This document shows, piece after piece, positions 1 to 9,646 of a DNA stretch of 64,000 bases. Source of the DNA: Butyrivibrio sp. YAB3001 (GTDB lineage: Bacteria; Bacillota; Clostridia; Lachnospirales; Lachnospiraceae); the NCBI RefSeq assembly GCF_900112195.1, contig NZ_FOKR01000015.1:38554-102553 (forward strand), written 5' to 3'. The stretch's first letter is position 1. Every line of letters starts with the position of its first letter. The position numbers were made by a program, and so were the translations under genes. The notes beneath the pieces were generated by a model that ran no database searches, was not told the origin of the DNA, and worked only from the letters and a program-made list of their open reading frames with translations.

Positions 1-180
1 GAAAGATACAGAAAGCTTCTTAAGAATGTTGAGGATAAGTTAGTCTTTTCTCGTGATGGAGAATGCATCTGGCAGTGCAGCAACTGTGGCCATATTGTGA
101 TTGGAAAAGAAGCCCCTGAGGTATGCCCGGTGTGCAATCATCCAAGGGATTACTTCCAGCTTAAGGCTGAGAATTACTAA
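1..180 (+). CDS. rubrerythrin, C-terminal part (5' end outside window)
   Basis: The first 59 codons, open from the window edge and ending in TAA at 178-180, encode a rubredoxin-like tail. Two CxxC knuckles (CSNC and CPVC) would bind one iron, followed by the typical ending HPRDYFQL. In rubrerythrins this domain passes electrons to an N-terminal diiron ferritin-like domain that reduces hydrogen peroxide in the cytoplasm of anaerobes. The diiron part is not in the window, so the family call rests on the tail alone. It is unrelated to the glycan genes that follow and marks the left border of that locus. No clear terminator follows it. Confidence 0.85.
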   Translation, partial: ERYRKLLKNVEDKLVFSRDGECIWQCSNCGHIVIGKEAPEVCPVCNHPRDYFQLKAENY

Positions 181-310
181 TAACGAACAAAAGAAGGAAG
201 TAGCAAGTGATTTTCTTACAAGTATGAGAACCAGATGTTTTATGAGGAATATGACGTAAGACTGGAGTACAGAATGGCACTTTGTGATAAGAAATGTTAC
301 ATTGTGCGAG

Positions 311-316
311 TATAAT
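311..316 (+). promoter_or_regulatory. candidate -10 box upstream of the first GT10 gene
   Basis: A perfect TATAAT lies 33 nt before the ATG at 350. No convincing -35 element sits 16-18 nt upstream. If used, transcription would start near 323, which excludes the upstream in-frame GTG at 284 and supports the ATG at 350. The rest of the 181-349 gap shows no gene. Confidence 0.3.
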
Positions 317-349
317 GAAAATTATATAGTTTCAAGGATGAGTGTTTTA

Positions 350-1351
350 ATGAAGAAGATAGTTATTGCTTTTTCAGATGTATTCGATGGTTTTGATGTA
401 AAGAATAATCTGATATCTAATGTGTTAAAAGAAAAATATGAGGTAGAAATAGCAGATGCCTACAATGATGAAGATAAAGATAGGATAGGTTACCTATTTT
501 ATTCCGCATTTGGAACTAAATATTTGGATTTTGACTGTATAAGGATATTCTTTACCGGAGAAAATCTTTTTCCGAACTTTAATTTATGTGATTACGCAAT
601 CGGCTTTGAGAACATGACTGTTGAGGACAGGTTTTTCAGACTACCGATTTATCTGTGGGAGCTTTATAAAGAGGATTATGATCTTCTATCTTCGGACAGG
701 ATGATTCTTGCAGGTGAACGACCCGAGAAGAGAAAGTTTTGTGGAATGGTAGTTTCAAACGATCTTTTTGCGGCGCCGAATCGAATTGATTTCTTTAAAG
801 CACTATCTGAGTATAAAAGCGTAGCATCCGGAGGGCGCGCTTACAATAATATAGGCGAGCCTGACGGTGTAAAGGATAAAAGAGCTTTTTTAAGCAATTA
901 TAAATTCAGTATAGCATTTGAGAACTCCAGCTATCCCGGGTATTGCACGGAGAAGCTTATGCAGGCTTTTTCTGCAGGAAATGTCCCAATTTATTGGGGA
1001 GATGCGGAGGTTGGAAGTCAGTTCAATAAAGAAGCTTTTATTGATTGCACAGGGCTGACCATAGAGGAAGCAATCTCTAAGGTTAAAGAATATGATGAAA
1101 ATGATGAACTCTATCTGAATATGCTTAGAGAAAAGCCTCTTGTTGATGATGAATTAAGGGAGCATACAATACAAAAGTTTAGAGAGTGGCTATTTGTGAT
1201 TATGGACGCTGATTACGAAAATGCCAGAAGAAAGCCCCTCCATGGGAAAATGACCGAGTACGAAAATCAGTACCGGAACAGAATCCGCAGAGAGGAAAAG
1301 CTTAAAAGTAACAAGCTTGTCAGCTTTGTTTGGGGAATTGTGAAAAAATAA
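350..1351 (+). CDS. glycosyltransferase family 10 (alpha-1,3/4-fucosyltransferase-like)
   Basis: This 333-residue protein matches the GT10 fucosyltransferase layout, in which an inverting GT-B enzyme moves fucose from GDP-fucose to an acceptor sugar. The diagnostic C-terminal donor-binding stretch is at about residues 190-217, with FENS, then CTEKL and VPIYWG. No signal peptide or membrane segment is visible, so it should act on the cytoplasmic face on a lipid-linked glycan. The open frame extends upstream to a GTG at 284, but AGGA about 10 nt before the ATG at 350 and a TATAAT at 311 favour 350. It is convergent with the GT2 gene on the other strand. A homologue is found at 29320. Donor and linkage cannot be read from sequence. 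Confidence 0.85.
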   Translation: MKKIVIAFSDVFDGFDVKNNLISNVLKEKYEVEIADAYNDEDKDRIGYLFYSAFGTKYLDFDCIRIFFTGENLFPNFNLCDYAIGFENMTVEDRFFRLPIYLWELYKEDYDLLSSDRMILAGERPEKRKFCGMVVSNDLFAAPNRIDFFKALSEYKSVASGGRAYNNIGEPDGVKDKRAFLSNYKFSIAFENSSYPGYCTEKLMQAFSAGNVPIYWGDAEVGSQFNKEAFIDCTGLTIEEAISKVKEYDENDELYLNMLREKPLVDDELREHTIQKFREWLFVIMDADYENARRKPLHGKMTEYENQYRNRIRREEKLKSNKLVSFVWGIVKK

Positions 1352-1385
1352 GTTGGCAATTGCGGGCTTTAATGCAAACTTTTTT
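1352..1385 (+). terminator. weak intrinsic terminator after the GT10 gene
   Basis: GTTGGCA (1352-1358) pairs with TGCAAAC (1373-1379) with one mismatch across a 14-nt loop, and six T follow (1380-1385). The stem is short and imperfect. Its position between two convergent genes supports a terminator role for the plus-strand transcript. Confidence 0.4.
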
Positions 1386-2346
1386 ATGAAAGTGACCTTA
1401 TTCTTCCATATAATAGCGGAGAAAAACGGCAGATAAAGTATACTATCCTTCTTGATAAGGGTAATATACTCTTATCTGCTTTTTTGTATACTATGCGATA
1501 CGTGTTTTTTAAATCCTTAAGAATATCTGCATTATCCTGAATTGTTTCGTGAACTTTATGATAGTTTATCAGAATTGCAGACAGATAGTAGGAATATTCT
1601 CTGTTATAAAGGGCTGTTTCTTTTTGTTCCTTAAAGAAATCAAGGCGATATTCATATGCTTTAAGAATATCAAGGTTTTTCATGCTGAAAGCAACAGCGG
1701 TTATACTATCAGCGCGAGTGAAGTAAGAGTAAAGCTGATTAGGAGTATAAGCTATTTTTTCTGCGTTATAGATGAACCTGAAGGTAGAGGATTCATCTTC
1801 GTGTATAAGTCCCTGAGGAAAGCGGGAACTTCCAATGCATGAACGGTGAATGAGCTTGTCCCATGCCACAACAATAACTCCGTGCATATCACCGTAAAAC
1901 ATGTCAAGGAGTTCTTTCCTTGTATAAATAGTTGGCTCTGACGCGGAATCAAATTTACCGTAGGTGCTGTCGTCAGAAGCAGATATAGAATCGCAAATGG
2001 CCATCTTGCAATCATTATCTATGCATAGTTTGTACAGATAGCCCACGTACTCAGGGTGGATGTAGTCATCTGAATCTATAAAACAAACATATTCGCCCTT
2101 ATAGATATCCAGTCCGGTATTTCTTGCGCCGGCAAGTCCAAGGTTTTTTTGATGAATGACTGTTATACGGTTATCTTCTGATGAAATATCATCACAGATA
2201 TTTCCGGAATTATCTGTGGAACCATCATCAACGACAATTATTTCCAGATTCTGATAAGATTGTTTGACAATGCTTTCAAGGCAGCGTCTGATATATTTTT
2301 CCACATTATAAACCGGTACTATTACTGAGATAAGAGGTGTGTTCAT
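1384..2346 (-). CDS. glycosyltransferase family 2
   Basis: The 320-residue product is a classic GT-A family 2 enzyme. It has an N-terminal VPVYN, the nucleotide-binding DDGSTD at residues 40-45 and the metal-binding DSDD at 91-94, followed by the usual variable acceptor half. It lacks membrane segments and would transfer one sugar from a nucleotide donor to a growing lipid-linked glycan at the inner membrane face. It is the only minus-strand gene in the left part of the locus. It diverges from the MBOAT gene across a 166-nt gap and converges on the GT10 gene. AGGAAA upstream of the ATG acts as ribosome site. The specific sugar is unknown. Confidence 0.9.
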   Translation of the reverse strand: MNTPLISVIVPVYNVEKYIRRCLESIVKQSYQNLEIIVVDDGSTDNSGNICDDISSEDNRITVIHQKNLGLAGARNTGLDIYKGEYVCFIDSDDYIHPEYVGYLYKLCIDNDCKMAICDSISASDDSTYGKFDSASEPTIYTRKELLDMFYGDMHGVIVVAWDKLIHRSCIGSSRFPQGLIHEDESSTFRFIYNAEKIAYTPNQLYSYFTRADSITAVAFSMKNLDILKAYEYRLDFFKEQKETALYNREYSYYLSAILINYHKVHETIQDNADILKDLKNTYRIVYKKADKSILPLSRRIVYFICRFSPLLYGRIRSLS

Positions 2347-2512
2347 TATTGTTATTTCCTATATTCTGCGATTTGGTATGTGTATGCTACACTAGACATG
2401 ATACGGTGAAACAATTAAAATAATACATTGGGTAAAAAACTGTTATATTATGTTAAGGGCTGGATTAGCTATTTCATTAACCCCGACATCATTATATTTT
2501 AAAGGATAAGGT

Positions 2513-3970
2513 ATGCAATTCAATAGTTATTTGTTTGTTTTTTTATTTTTGATAGTAGTTATAGCGGCATATTACATATGTAATAAGATAAATACTAAGC
2601 TTGGAAAGTTTGCAATCATTGCTGCAAGTGTTGTTTTTTATTCCTACGGAAGAATATATATGCTGTTATATTTAGGAATAAGTGTTCTTATCAATTATAT
2701 AGCAGCATACTTTATTACCGGAAATAAGAATGGAAGGCAAAAAAAGGCATTCTTGGTGCTTCCTATAGTAATTAATGTGGCGCTTCTTTTGTACTTCAAG
2801 TATTTTAACTTTGGAATTTCTAATCTTAATTCAGCTTTTGGTACTTCTTTTGTGCTAAAAGAAATAGTTCTTCCCTTGGGAATAAGTTTCTATACATTTC
2901 AGCAGATAGCTTATGTGGTGAGTATATATAGGGGAGATGTTTCGGAGCTTAGCCTTGTTGATTATCTTGCTTATATTCTATATTTTCCCAAGATACTTAT
3001 GGGGCCTTTAATGGAACCATCGGATTTTATTGAGCAGTTTAATGATGAAAAGCGAAAGAAATTCGATGTTGATAATCTGACCTATGGAATCAAGACCTTT
3101 AGCTTAGGACTTCTGAAAAAAGGACTGATAGCAGATACATTTTCTGTATGTGTAGCCTGGGGGTATGATAACTTCAGTGAAGCAACTGCGCTGGATTTTA
3201 TCCTGATAATGCTTTTTTATACATTTGAGATATATTTTGACTTCAGCGGATATACTGACATGGCTGTCGGAGCTTCCAAAATGCTTGGAATTGACCTTCC
3301 GATGAACTTTGATTCTCCGTATAAGGCAATATCGATCAGAGACTTTTGGAAGAGATGGCATATGTCTCTTACAAAGTTTTTTACCAGGTACATATATATT
3401 CCCCTTGGAGGTTCCAGGAAAGGAGAGCTCTTTACATACCTTAATACGATGATCATATTTATCATCAGTGGATTTTGGCATGGCTCAAACTGGACTTTTG
3501 TACTGTGGGGAACGATACATGGTCTTTTCATGGTTCTTGATAGGGTATTGGAAAAGAATAAAATAAATATTTTTAAGCCAATCAGATGGCTTTTTACCTT
3601 CGGAATTGTAAATGTATTGTGGCTATTGTTTAGCGCAGAGTCAATCGGGCAGTGGTGGACAATGCTTGTAAAGATGGCTCATATCAGAGATTTTTCTGTG
3701 AGCAGGGGGCTTCTTGAAAAATTGCAGGGACCTGAATGTACCATACTTCGTGAAATGCTTAGGTTGGATAATGTGGAAGACTATAAGTTCGGACGGTTGT
3801 TTGCACTGGCTGTGATTATGATTACAATGGCAATATGCCTTATTCCTGAGAATAATCACAGGAATATGAAAAAATTAAATATCCCTTCAATGGTACTTGC
3901 GGCAGCAGCGTTTGTCTGGGGCGTGTTGTGCATTGGAGGTGAATCCACATTTGTATATTTTGGATTTTGA
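2513..3970 (+). CDS. MBOAT family O-acyltransferase (AlgI/DltB-like)
   Basis: The 485-residue polytopic protein has about ten hydrophobic segments. It shows the MBOAT signature: RDFWKRWHMS with a conserved His at 283, then the second invariant His at 323 in GFWHGSNW. MBOAT proteins of this type move acyl groups, usually acetyl, through the membrane to sugars of secreted polymers, usually with an SGNH-like partner. That partner is next door (4036-5457), 65 nt downstream, like AlgI with AlgJ/X or PatA with PatB. A good AAAGGA ribosome site precedes the ATG. The gene opens a long plus-strand run and diverges from the GT2 gene. Acyl donor and target glycan are inferred from the family, not seen. 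Confidence 0.92.
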   Translation: MQFNSYLFVFLFLIVVIAAYYICNKINTKLGKFAIIAASVVFYSYGRIYMLLYLGISVLINYIAAYFITGNKNGRQKKAFLVLPIVINVALLLYFKYFNFGISNLNSAFGTSFVLKEIVLPLGISFYTFQQIAYVVSIYRGDVSELSLVDYLAYILYFPKILMGPLMEPSDFIEQFNDEKRKKFDVDNLTYGIKTFSLGLLKKGLIADTFSVCVAWGYDNFSEATALDFILIMLFYTFEIYFDFSGYTDMAVGASKMLGIDLPMNFDSPYKAISIRDFWKRWHMSLTKFFTRYIYIPLGGSRKGELFTYLNTMIIFIISGFWHGSNWTFVLWGTIHGLFMVLDRVLEKNKINIFKPIRWLFTFGIVNVLWLLFSAESIGQWWTMLVKMAHIRDFSVSRGLLEKLQGPECTILREMLRLDNVEDYKFGRLFALAVIMITMAICLIPENNHRNMKKLNIPSMVLAAAAFVWGVLCIGGESTFVYFGF

Positions 3971-4035
3971 GAAAAAGAGAATTTTTTTGACCATAATAGT
4001 GAAAAACATAAATGTAGCAGGATTTGCAGGATAGA

Positions 4036-5457
4036 ATGAAGACAAATAAGTGGCTGATAGGATGGTGTGTGCTTTCTGCTGCAGGACTTTTTGCTTCTGC
4101 GGCGATGACAATAAAAGTGGACCCGTACTTTCATTATCATAAACCAAATACAGATAAATATTTTTATGAGCTTGAGAATGAGCGCAGTCAGAATGATGGA
4201 ATAAGCAGACATTTTGACTATGATGCAATTATTATCGGTTCATCCATGTGCGAGAACTTTAAAACCTCTGAATTGGATGAACTTTTTGGCGTAAAATCAG
4301 TCAAACTTCCTTATCCGGGGGCTACTTATAAAGAAATAACTGACAGCACAAGAAGGGCGCTTGAATATAATCCTGATATTAAGATTGTAGTCAGAGGTCT
4401 TGATATGGTGAGGTTTGCGGATAATAAAGATGCCTTGCGTACAGATCTGGGAAAGTTTCCATTTTACTTATATGATAACAATCCATTTAATGATGAGGAA
4501 TATCTATTTAACAGAGAAGTTTTGTTGAATCAGATCGTTAAAATTGAAATTGATCGAAAGAGTAAGGAACCGGGAATAACAAGCTTTGATGATTATCTTT
4601 CCTTCATGAGCCCTTGCGGAATTGGTTCAGTTTGCCCTGATGGTTTACAGGTAGATAAAAATGTTCCTGAAATAGAATTAAGTGATGGGCTTAAAGATTC
4701 TTTAAAGAACAATATCGGGCAAAATGTAGTAGAGCTTGCAAGGCAGTACCCTGAAGTGGACTTTTATTATTTCTTTACACCCTATAGCGCTGTGTGGTGG
4801 GGAGAGCTTGCCGGTGAAGGAAAGCTTAGGCAGCAGGTTGAACAAGAGAAGATGGTAATTGAAGCTATGCTGCAATGTGACAATATAAAGCTTTTTTCTA
4901 TTAATTTAAGGACCGATCTTACAACGGATATAAATAATTATAGCGACGAAAGACATTATGGATTCTGGATAAACAGTCTTGTATTAAAGTGCATGAAAGA
5001 GGGTAAGTGTCAGCTTACTAAGGATAATTATGAACAGTATCTAAAGGATGAGCTTGAGTTTTATGAATCATTTGATTTTAATGAGCTGACTAATCAATCT
5101 GACTATAGCAATGATTACTATGCTGATGCACTTATCAGAAATGAGATTACGGGCGTTACACCGCATCTGGAAGAAGAACCCAGAAAGACAGGAGATGTCA
5201 TCATTGTTGATGATACAGCCAAGTACAAATATCTTGTATTTACAGATGCAAAGCTTTCTGATGGGGATTTGGCGGAAGTTTATATTTATGATGAGAATGG
5301 TGAGATTGTTAAAACTGTTGAATTAGAATATAATGAGTTGAATAGTGCCCCGAGGCTTCATGTTGTGAATATAGAAAATTGCAGGGGCCAGCTGTCGATT
5401 GTATTTGGGAAAAGCGATTGTGCAGAGTATGAATTTAATTCAATCGGTTTATATTGA
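4036..5457 (+). CDS. membrane-anchored SGNH-hydrolase-like protein, probable partner of the MBOAT
   Basis: A signal anchor (residues ~6-27) is followed by a large extracytoplasmic part. IIGSSM at residues 67-72 resembles SGNH block I with Ser70 as candidate nucleophile. A D-x-x-H (Asp304, His307 in DERHYG) fits the catalytic pair of block V. About 170 further C-terminal residues end in what looks like a beta-rich extra domain. The start is the ATG at 4036 with AGGA just upstream; the frame opens earlier at a TTG (4024). The position directly after an MBOAT suggests it finishes acyl transfer to the glycan outside the cell. A close paralogue lies at 41369-42955 with the same residues. I know no gene name for it. 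Confidence 0.7.
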   Translation: MKTNKWLIGWCVLSAAGLFASAAMTIKVDPYFHYHKPNTDKYFYELENERSQNDGISRHFDYDAIIIGSSMCENFKTSELDELFGVKSVKLPYPGATYKEITDSTRRALEYNPDIKIVVRGLDMVRFADNKDALRTDLGKFPFYLYDNNPFNDEEYLFNREVLLNQIVKIEIDRKSKEPGITSFDDYLSFMSPCGIGSVCPDGLQVDKNVPEIELSDGLKDSLKNNIGQNVVELARQYPEVDFYYFFTPYSAVWWGELAGEGKLRQQVEQEKMVIEAMLQCDNIKLFSINLRTDLTTDINNYSDERHYGFWINSLVLKCMKEGKCQLTKDNYEQYLKDELEFYESFDFNELTNQSDYSNDYYADALIRNEITGVTPHLEEEPRKTGDVIIVDDTAKYKYLVFTDAKLSDGDLAEVYIYDENGEIVKTVELEYNELNSAPRLHVVNIENCRGQLSIVFGKSDCAEYEFNSIGLY

Positions 5458-5564
5458 GTAAGATATGATAATGGGAAAAAAGTAATAATGTATTCGTGCT
5501 TACATAAAAGTCATTATTATTCTGTATCCTGTATATCATTAGTTTATATGATGAGGAAGAAGTA

Positions 5565-6518
5565 ATGGATAGAATTTCAGTTGTTGTGCCTGTTTTTAAT
5601 GAAGAGGGCAATATTGCAAAATTACATCAGGAGATAAAGAAAGTTTGCGAAGATAATGGATATATTTATGAAATTATATTTGTAAATGACGGTTCAACTG
5701 ATAAAACTGATGAGGCTTGCAGAAAACTAGAACCGCTCAAGCTTATAACAATGCGTAAGAATTTTGGACAGACTGCAGCGATGGATGCAGGTATTAAGGC
5801 TGCGCAATATGATTATATCGTAACAATGGACGGCGATGGTCAGAATGATCCTGCTGACATTCCCGGAATGCTCAAATATCTCCATGAGAATGATCTTGAT
5901 GTAGTTTCCGGCTGGCGCAAGAACAGAAAGGATACATTTATGAAAAAATTTGTATCCAGGGGCGCAAATTTCCTAAGATATCTAATGGTTCATGACGGAA
6001 TCCATGACAGCGGATGTTCGCTTAAAGTCTACAAAAAGGAATGCTTTAAAGGCATCAATCTCTATGGCGAGCAGCATAGATTTATTCCTGCTATTTTAAA
6101 GATTAAAGGCTTTACTGTTGGTGAGGTTGTGGTAAATCACAGGGCTAGAACCTCCGGCTATACCAAATATAATTGGAAGCGTACAATTAAAGGCTTTGTT
6201 GACATGATTTCAGTGTGGTTCTGGAATAAATTTGCTACAAGACCTCTTCACCTACTTGGTGGAATGGGGTTTATATTTGAACTTGCCGGATTTGCATGTG
6301 GAATCTGGTCTATAGTTCTTTTTGCTATGGGAAGAAAGATGTCAAATAATATTTTCCCGCCTCTTTTAACAATTTTCTTCGTTATCATAGGCCTTTTGAT
6401 GATAATATTCGGACTTATGAGTGAAATACTGATAAAGACATATTATGGTGTTCATGTTGATACACCGTATAGTGTTAAATCAATAGAGAATATAGGAAAG
6501 CACAAAGACACTGAGTAA
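5565..6518 (+). CDS. GtrB/ArnC-like polyprenyl-phosphate glycosyltransferase (GT2)
   Basis: This 317-residue GT2 protein has VPVFNEE at the N-terminus, NDGSTD at 41-46 and DGDGQ at 89-93. The two C-terminal transmembrane helices (about 231-252 and 262-288) define the GtrB/DPM1-type subfamily. Such enzymes load one sugar from a nucleotide donor onto undecaprenyl phosphate, making a donor for extracytoplasmic GT-C transferases. The next gene (6602) is a GT-C-like membrane protein, a frequent pairing. GAGGA seven bases before the ATG is a good ribosome site. Similar proteins occur at 32036 and 44764. The sugar is not predictable. Confidence 0.88.
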   Translation: MDRISVVVPVFNEEGNIAKLHQEIKKVCEDNGYIYEIIFVNDGSTDKTDEACRKLEPLKLITMRKNFGQTAAMDAGIKAAQYDYIVTMDGDGQNDPADIPGMLKYLHENDLDVVSGWRKNRKDTFMKKFVSRGANFLRYLMVHDGIHDSGCSLKVYKKECFKGINLYGEQHRFIPAILKIKGFTVGEVVVNHRARTSGYTKYNWKRTIKGFVDMISVWFWNKFATRPLHLLGGMGFIFELAGFACGIWSIVLFAMGRKMSNNIFPPLLTIFFVIIGLLMIIFGLMSEILIKTYYGVHVDTPYSVKSIENIGKHKDTE

Positions 6519-6601
6519 ATGAGTGGCTTGTCAGGATTTTCAGACGTAGTATATAGAACTGATATAAAAGTGATTTGACTGAGTATGGGCTACACTAAGA
6601 T

Positions 6602-8284
6602 ATGGGAGAGTGGGATTTGGATTTATCTAAGAAAAGAAGCTTTTTAATACTGATAATTATAATATTAATGCAGGTAGCGGTGATTTTTTACTGGGGTGGC
6701 AGGAAGGCAAATTTTTACTGGGACGAGTATTATTCATTTGAAAAGACACATTTTATTTCTGATTCCACATCATACACACATAGAATAACTGAGGATGGAA
6801 GATTTGTTCCTAATACCTGGATGCCTGTTTCACTTATAAAAGAGTTTCTTAGTGTTAATCCTGAGGATTCAGTTATTCATGATAATCCCTTAAGTACTAT
6901 CAGAAAGCTCTTTAAATATAATAACTATTTTGTTTTGCTGAATATATTTGAGGCGCTATTCTTTCCGAGAGAGACGACAGCCTGGGCAGCGGTTATTTTA
7001 AATGCAATCATATTTGTTCTTAATCAGTTAGTGTTGTATAAGCTTGTAAAAGAAATGTTCAAAGAGCAAACTGTTTTGCCATTAGCGGTCACTGCGTTTT
7101 ATGGATTTTCTTCAATCTGTTTGTCTATGGTGGTGTTTGTAAGATTTTATATGTACGCTACGCTTATGAATACTATTTTTGTGTATTTCCATTTGAAATT
7201 TTGGAAGCTCGATGAAACATCGCTTATTAGGAGCTTAGTGTATCTTCTGGTGATAGCGCTATCGTTCCTTGTCGGATATAATAATGCGCAGTTTATGGCA
7301 ATTTTTGCAGGTATGTTCATGGTCTTTTTTGCCATAGGGCTTATTATCAAAAAAGGAATAAAGAATTTCCTGATATATTCAGTACCTGTTTTTGGAGGCG
7401 GATTTGTTTATCTTGCCACACAGACTGATTATCTGAGTATTGTATTTGATTTTCAGAGTGCTTTACATGGGACTAACGATGCGATTATTTGGTGCCTTGA
7501 ACAGATAGTTGATTTTAGACCATACATGCTTCCGGGAAGGGTAAAAGATATGGCCCTTGCGCTTGGAAAGTATATGTTCGGAAGCTTTTTTGTTATGCTT
7601 TTATTTTCTACAGTTGTAATATGTGCACTAATAATAAAAGCGGTTAAGGGAGAGATTGGAAAAAGGAGTGCTTTAAATAATTCAAAAGATGATAGTGTAG
7701 GTGGCTTTTTTGCTATAGTATTTGTTTCCACCTTTTTATTTATGGCATTTTTCACTACTTTTGGGTTGTTTGAGCAGATTCGCTATATTGCATATGTTTT
7801 TCCTGAGATTGCAATAATTGTTATGGTATTGTGCGCATATGCACTTGATAACAAGAATATGCAATTTAAGCTTTCATTCCTTAAAAATAGGAATTTGACT
7901 GTTTTGGCAATGCTATTTCTTGTAGTCATGCAGATTCTTGCAGTTAATATAAAGGGCAAGGTGGATATGATATATCCAAAGGATAAGGATGGAATAGCTA
8001 AGATCCGTTCTCTTAATGCCGATTCAATGATAATATATGGTGGCGCTACTAGAGAATTTATTGTATATCAGGCATCTCTGTTTGTAGATAAGAATGCTGA
8101 GTTCTTCCCATGTGACGAGGGGAATCTTGAAAACCTGGAAGAAACATTAAGAGATGAAATGATGTTGGTGGAATATGTCGGCGCAGACCATAAAGAACTC
8201 ACTGATATGCTTGAGAAAAATGGGTACACTATGGATTATGTTGGAAGTACTTATAATTTTAATGCATATCAGGTGAGAAGGTAG
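6602..8284 (+). CDS. GT-C-fold (GT39/ArnT-like) membrane glycosyltransferase, putative
   Basis: The 560-residue protein has about ten membrane segments and a soluble C-terminal tail of roughly 110 residues. FYWDEYYSF at 38-46 places an acidic pair in the first outer loop, where GT-C enzymes keep their catalytic Asp/Glu. These enzymes take a sugar from polyprenyl phosphate and add it to an acceptor outside the membrane. The GtrB-like gene just upstream (5565) would make the donor. The ATG at 6602 has no clear ribosome site. A TTG at 6617, preceded by GGAG at 6605, is an alternative start. The acceptor is unknown, and the family call rests on topology plus the acidic motif. Confidence 0.65.
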   Translation: MGEWDLDLSKKRSFLILIIIILMQVAVIFYWGGRKANFYWDEYYSFEKTHFISDSTSYTHRITEDGRFVPNTWMPVSLIKEFLSVNPEDSVIHDNPLSTIRKLFKYNNYFVLLNIFEALFFPRETTAWAAVILNAIIFVLNQLVLYKLVKEMFKEQTVLPLAVTAFYGFSSICLSMVVFVRFYMYATLMNTIFVYFHLKFWKLDETSLIRSLVYLLVIALSFLVGYNNAQFMAIFAGMFMVFFAIGLIIKKGIKNFLIYSVPVFGGGFVYLATQTDYLSIVFDFQSALHGTNDAIIWCLEQIVDFRPYMLPGRVKDMALALGKYMFGSFFVMLLFSTVVICALIIKAVKGEIGKRSALNNSKDDSVGGFFAIVFVSTFLFMAFFTTFGLFEQIRYIAYVFPEIAIIVMVLCAYALDNKNMQFKLSFLKNRNLTVLAMLFLVVMQILAVNIKGKVDMIYPKDKDGIAKIRSLNADSMIIYGGATREFIVYQASLFVDKNAEFFPCDEGNLENLEETLRDEMMLVEYVGADHKELTDMLEKNGYTMDYVGSTYNFNAYQVRR

Positions 8285-8346
8285 GAAAGTACGTATTCGA
8301 TAATAAAGATCTATTAGCGCAAGAGATATGTTTAAGGAATAAAGAA

Positions 8347-9495
8347 ATGAATATTTTGGTATTAAATTATGAATATCCTCCACTTGGAGGGGGAGCAGCT
8401 CCGGTTTCTAGGGATATTAGTGAGAAATTGGCTGAAGCCGGAAATAAAGTAACTTTGGTGACAATGGGATTTAAAGGACTTCCAGCGTTTGAAATTGTAA
8501 ATGGGGTAGAAATCCATAGATTGAAGTGTTGGAGATCAAAGAAGTCATCGTGCATGCCATGGGAGCAATATACATACATCATGGCAGCTAAGAAATTCCT
8601 TTCAAAAGAACTGGCTAAGAACAGCTATGATGTTTGTCATACACATTTTATTATTCCAACAGGAGAAGTTTCCAAGTGGGTTCATAAGAAGTATAATCTT
8701 CCGGTTGTTATCACCGCTCATGGCAGTGATGTTGAAGGGTATAATTCCAAAAAATATATGCGTATCATGCATATCTTTTTAAGACCTTTTTGGAAACAGA
8801 TTGTTAATGAGACTTATAAAGTCATTTCTCCATCGAAGTTTTTGGAAGAACTTATGCTTAAGGCATACAATCGACCGGATGAATACTTTTTTATACCGAA
8901 TGGAATTGATGTAAAAAAATACTCTGATTTACAAAAACAGGGGATTCCTAAGAAAAAAACAGTCCTTTTAATGGGACGTATGCAGAAATACAAGAACATG
9001 CAGACGGCTCTTATGGCACTATCTAAACTTGACCTTAATGGTTGGGAAATAAAAATCTTAGGAGATGGACCATATCGACCTGAGCTTGAGAAGCTGGTAG
9101 AAGAAAAAGGCTTAGCGAAAAATGTTAAATTTTTTGGCTGGGTTGAAAATGGCAGCAAGCAGCAGATGGATATTCTTGCGGAAGCGTCAATATACATTAC
9201 TGCCAGTGAATTTGAGAACTGTCCTATGTCAGTTTTGGAAACCATTGCAGCAGGATGTTATCCGCTTTTATCAGATATAAGGGCGCATCGCCAACTTGTT
9301 CCGGAGGAGGAGTTCTACTTCGAACCTCATGACGTGGATGGATTGGCCAATAAACTTTCTAAGTATATGGCGAATGAACCACAAGCATTTAATTATGATC
9401 TTAACAGATATGATTGGAAGAATGTGTTAAGCAGCTATTCAAAGGTGCTTAAAGAGGCCGCTGAAAAAGGGGTAAAGAGGAAATGTATTGTATGA
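8347..9495 (+). CDS. glycosyltransferase family 4
   Basis: The 382-residue product is a GT-B retaining transferase. It has the N-terminal glycine-rich loop PLGGGAAP (12-19), THFIIP and HGSD in the first domain, and the E-x7-E donor motif (Glu290, Glu298) in the second. No membrane segment is seen. It should transfer a hexose or deoxyhexose from a nucleotide sugar at the cytoplasmic membrane face. AAGGAA about ten bases before the ATG is the ribosome site. It is the last gene before the more AT-rich block. A 150-nt gap without clear signals follows. Confidence 0.9.
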   Translation: MNILVLNYEYPPLGGGAAPVSRDISEKLAEAGNKVTLVTMGFKGLPAFEIVNGVEIHRLKCWRSKKSSCMPWEQYTYIMAAKKFLSKELAKNSYDVCHTHFIIPTGEVSKWVHKKYNLPVVITAHGSDVEGYNSKKYMRIMHIFLRPFWKQIVNETYKVISPSKFLEELMLKAYNRPDEYFFIPNGIDVKKYSDLQKQGIPKKKTVLLMGRMQKYKNMQTALMALSKLDLNGWEIKILGDGPYRPELEKLVEEKGLAKNVKFFGWVENGSKQQMDILAEASIYITASEFENCPMSVLETIAAGCYPLLSDIRAHRQLVPEEEFYFEPHDVDGLANKLSKYMANEPQAFNYDLNRYDWKNVLSSYSKVLKEAAEKGVKRKCIV

Positions 9496-9646
9496 CGGCT
9501 ATGCCGGTGTGGTATCATTTGGTGTATGCTTCTGTAAGAAGAGTTGTGTGTTTAGACTGAAAGAATGAGAAAATGTTATGCTAGCTCAGATTTGTGAGAT
9601 AAATTGGATTTGTTCAAATTATTAGTAAGGTAATGAGTGAAGAGTG

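Noticed and set aside
284..349. Longer N-terminus for the first GT10 gene from GTG at 284
   Set aside because: A TATAAT box lies inside that extension and the ATG at 350 has its own ribosome site, with a start sequence typical of the family.
1549..2015. Small open frames on both strands in the GT2 gene
   Set aside because: They overlap a well-supported GT2 enzyme in other frames, have no family features and no ribosome site.
5486..5520. AATAATG...CATTATT repeat after the 4036 gene as terminator
   Set aside because: The stem is AT-only, the loop is over 20 nt and no T-run follows.
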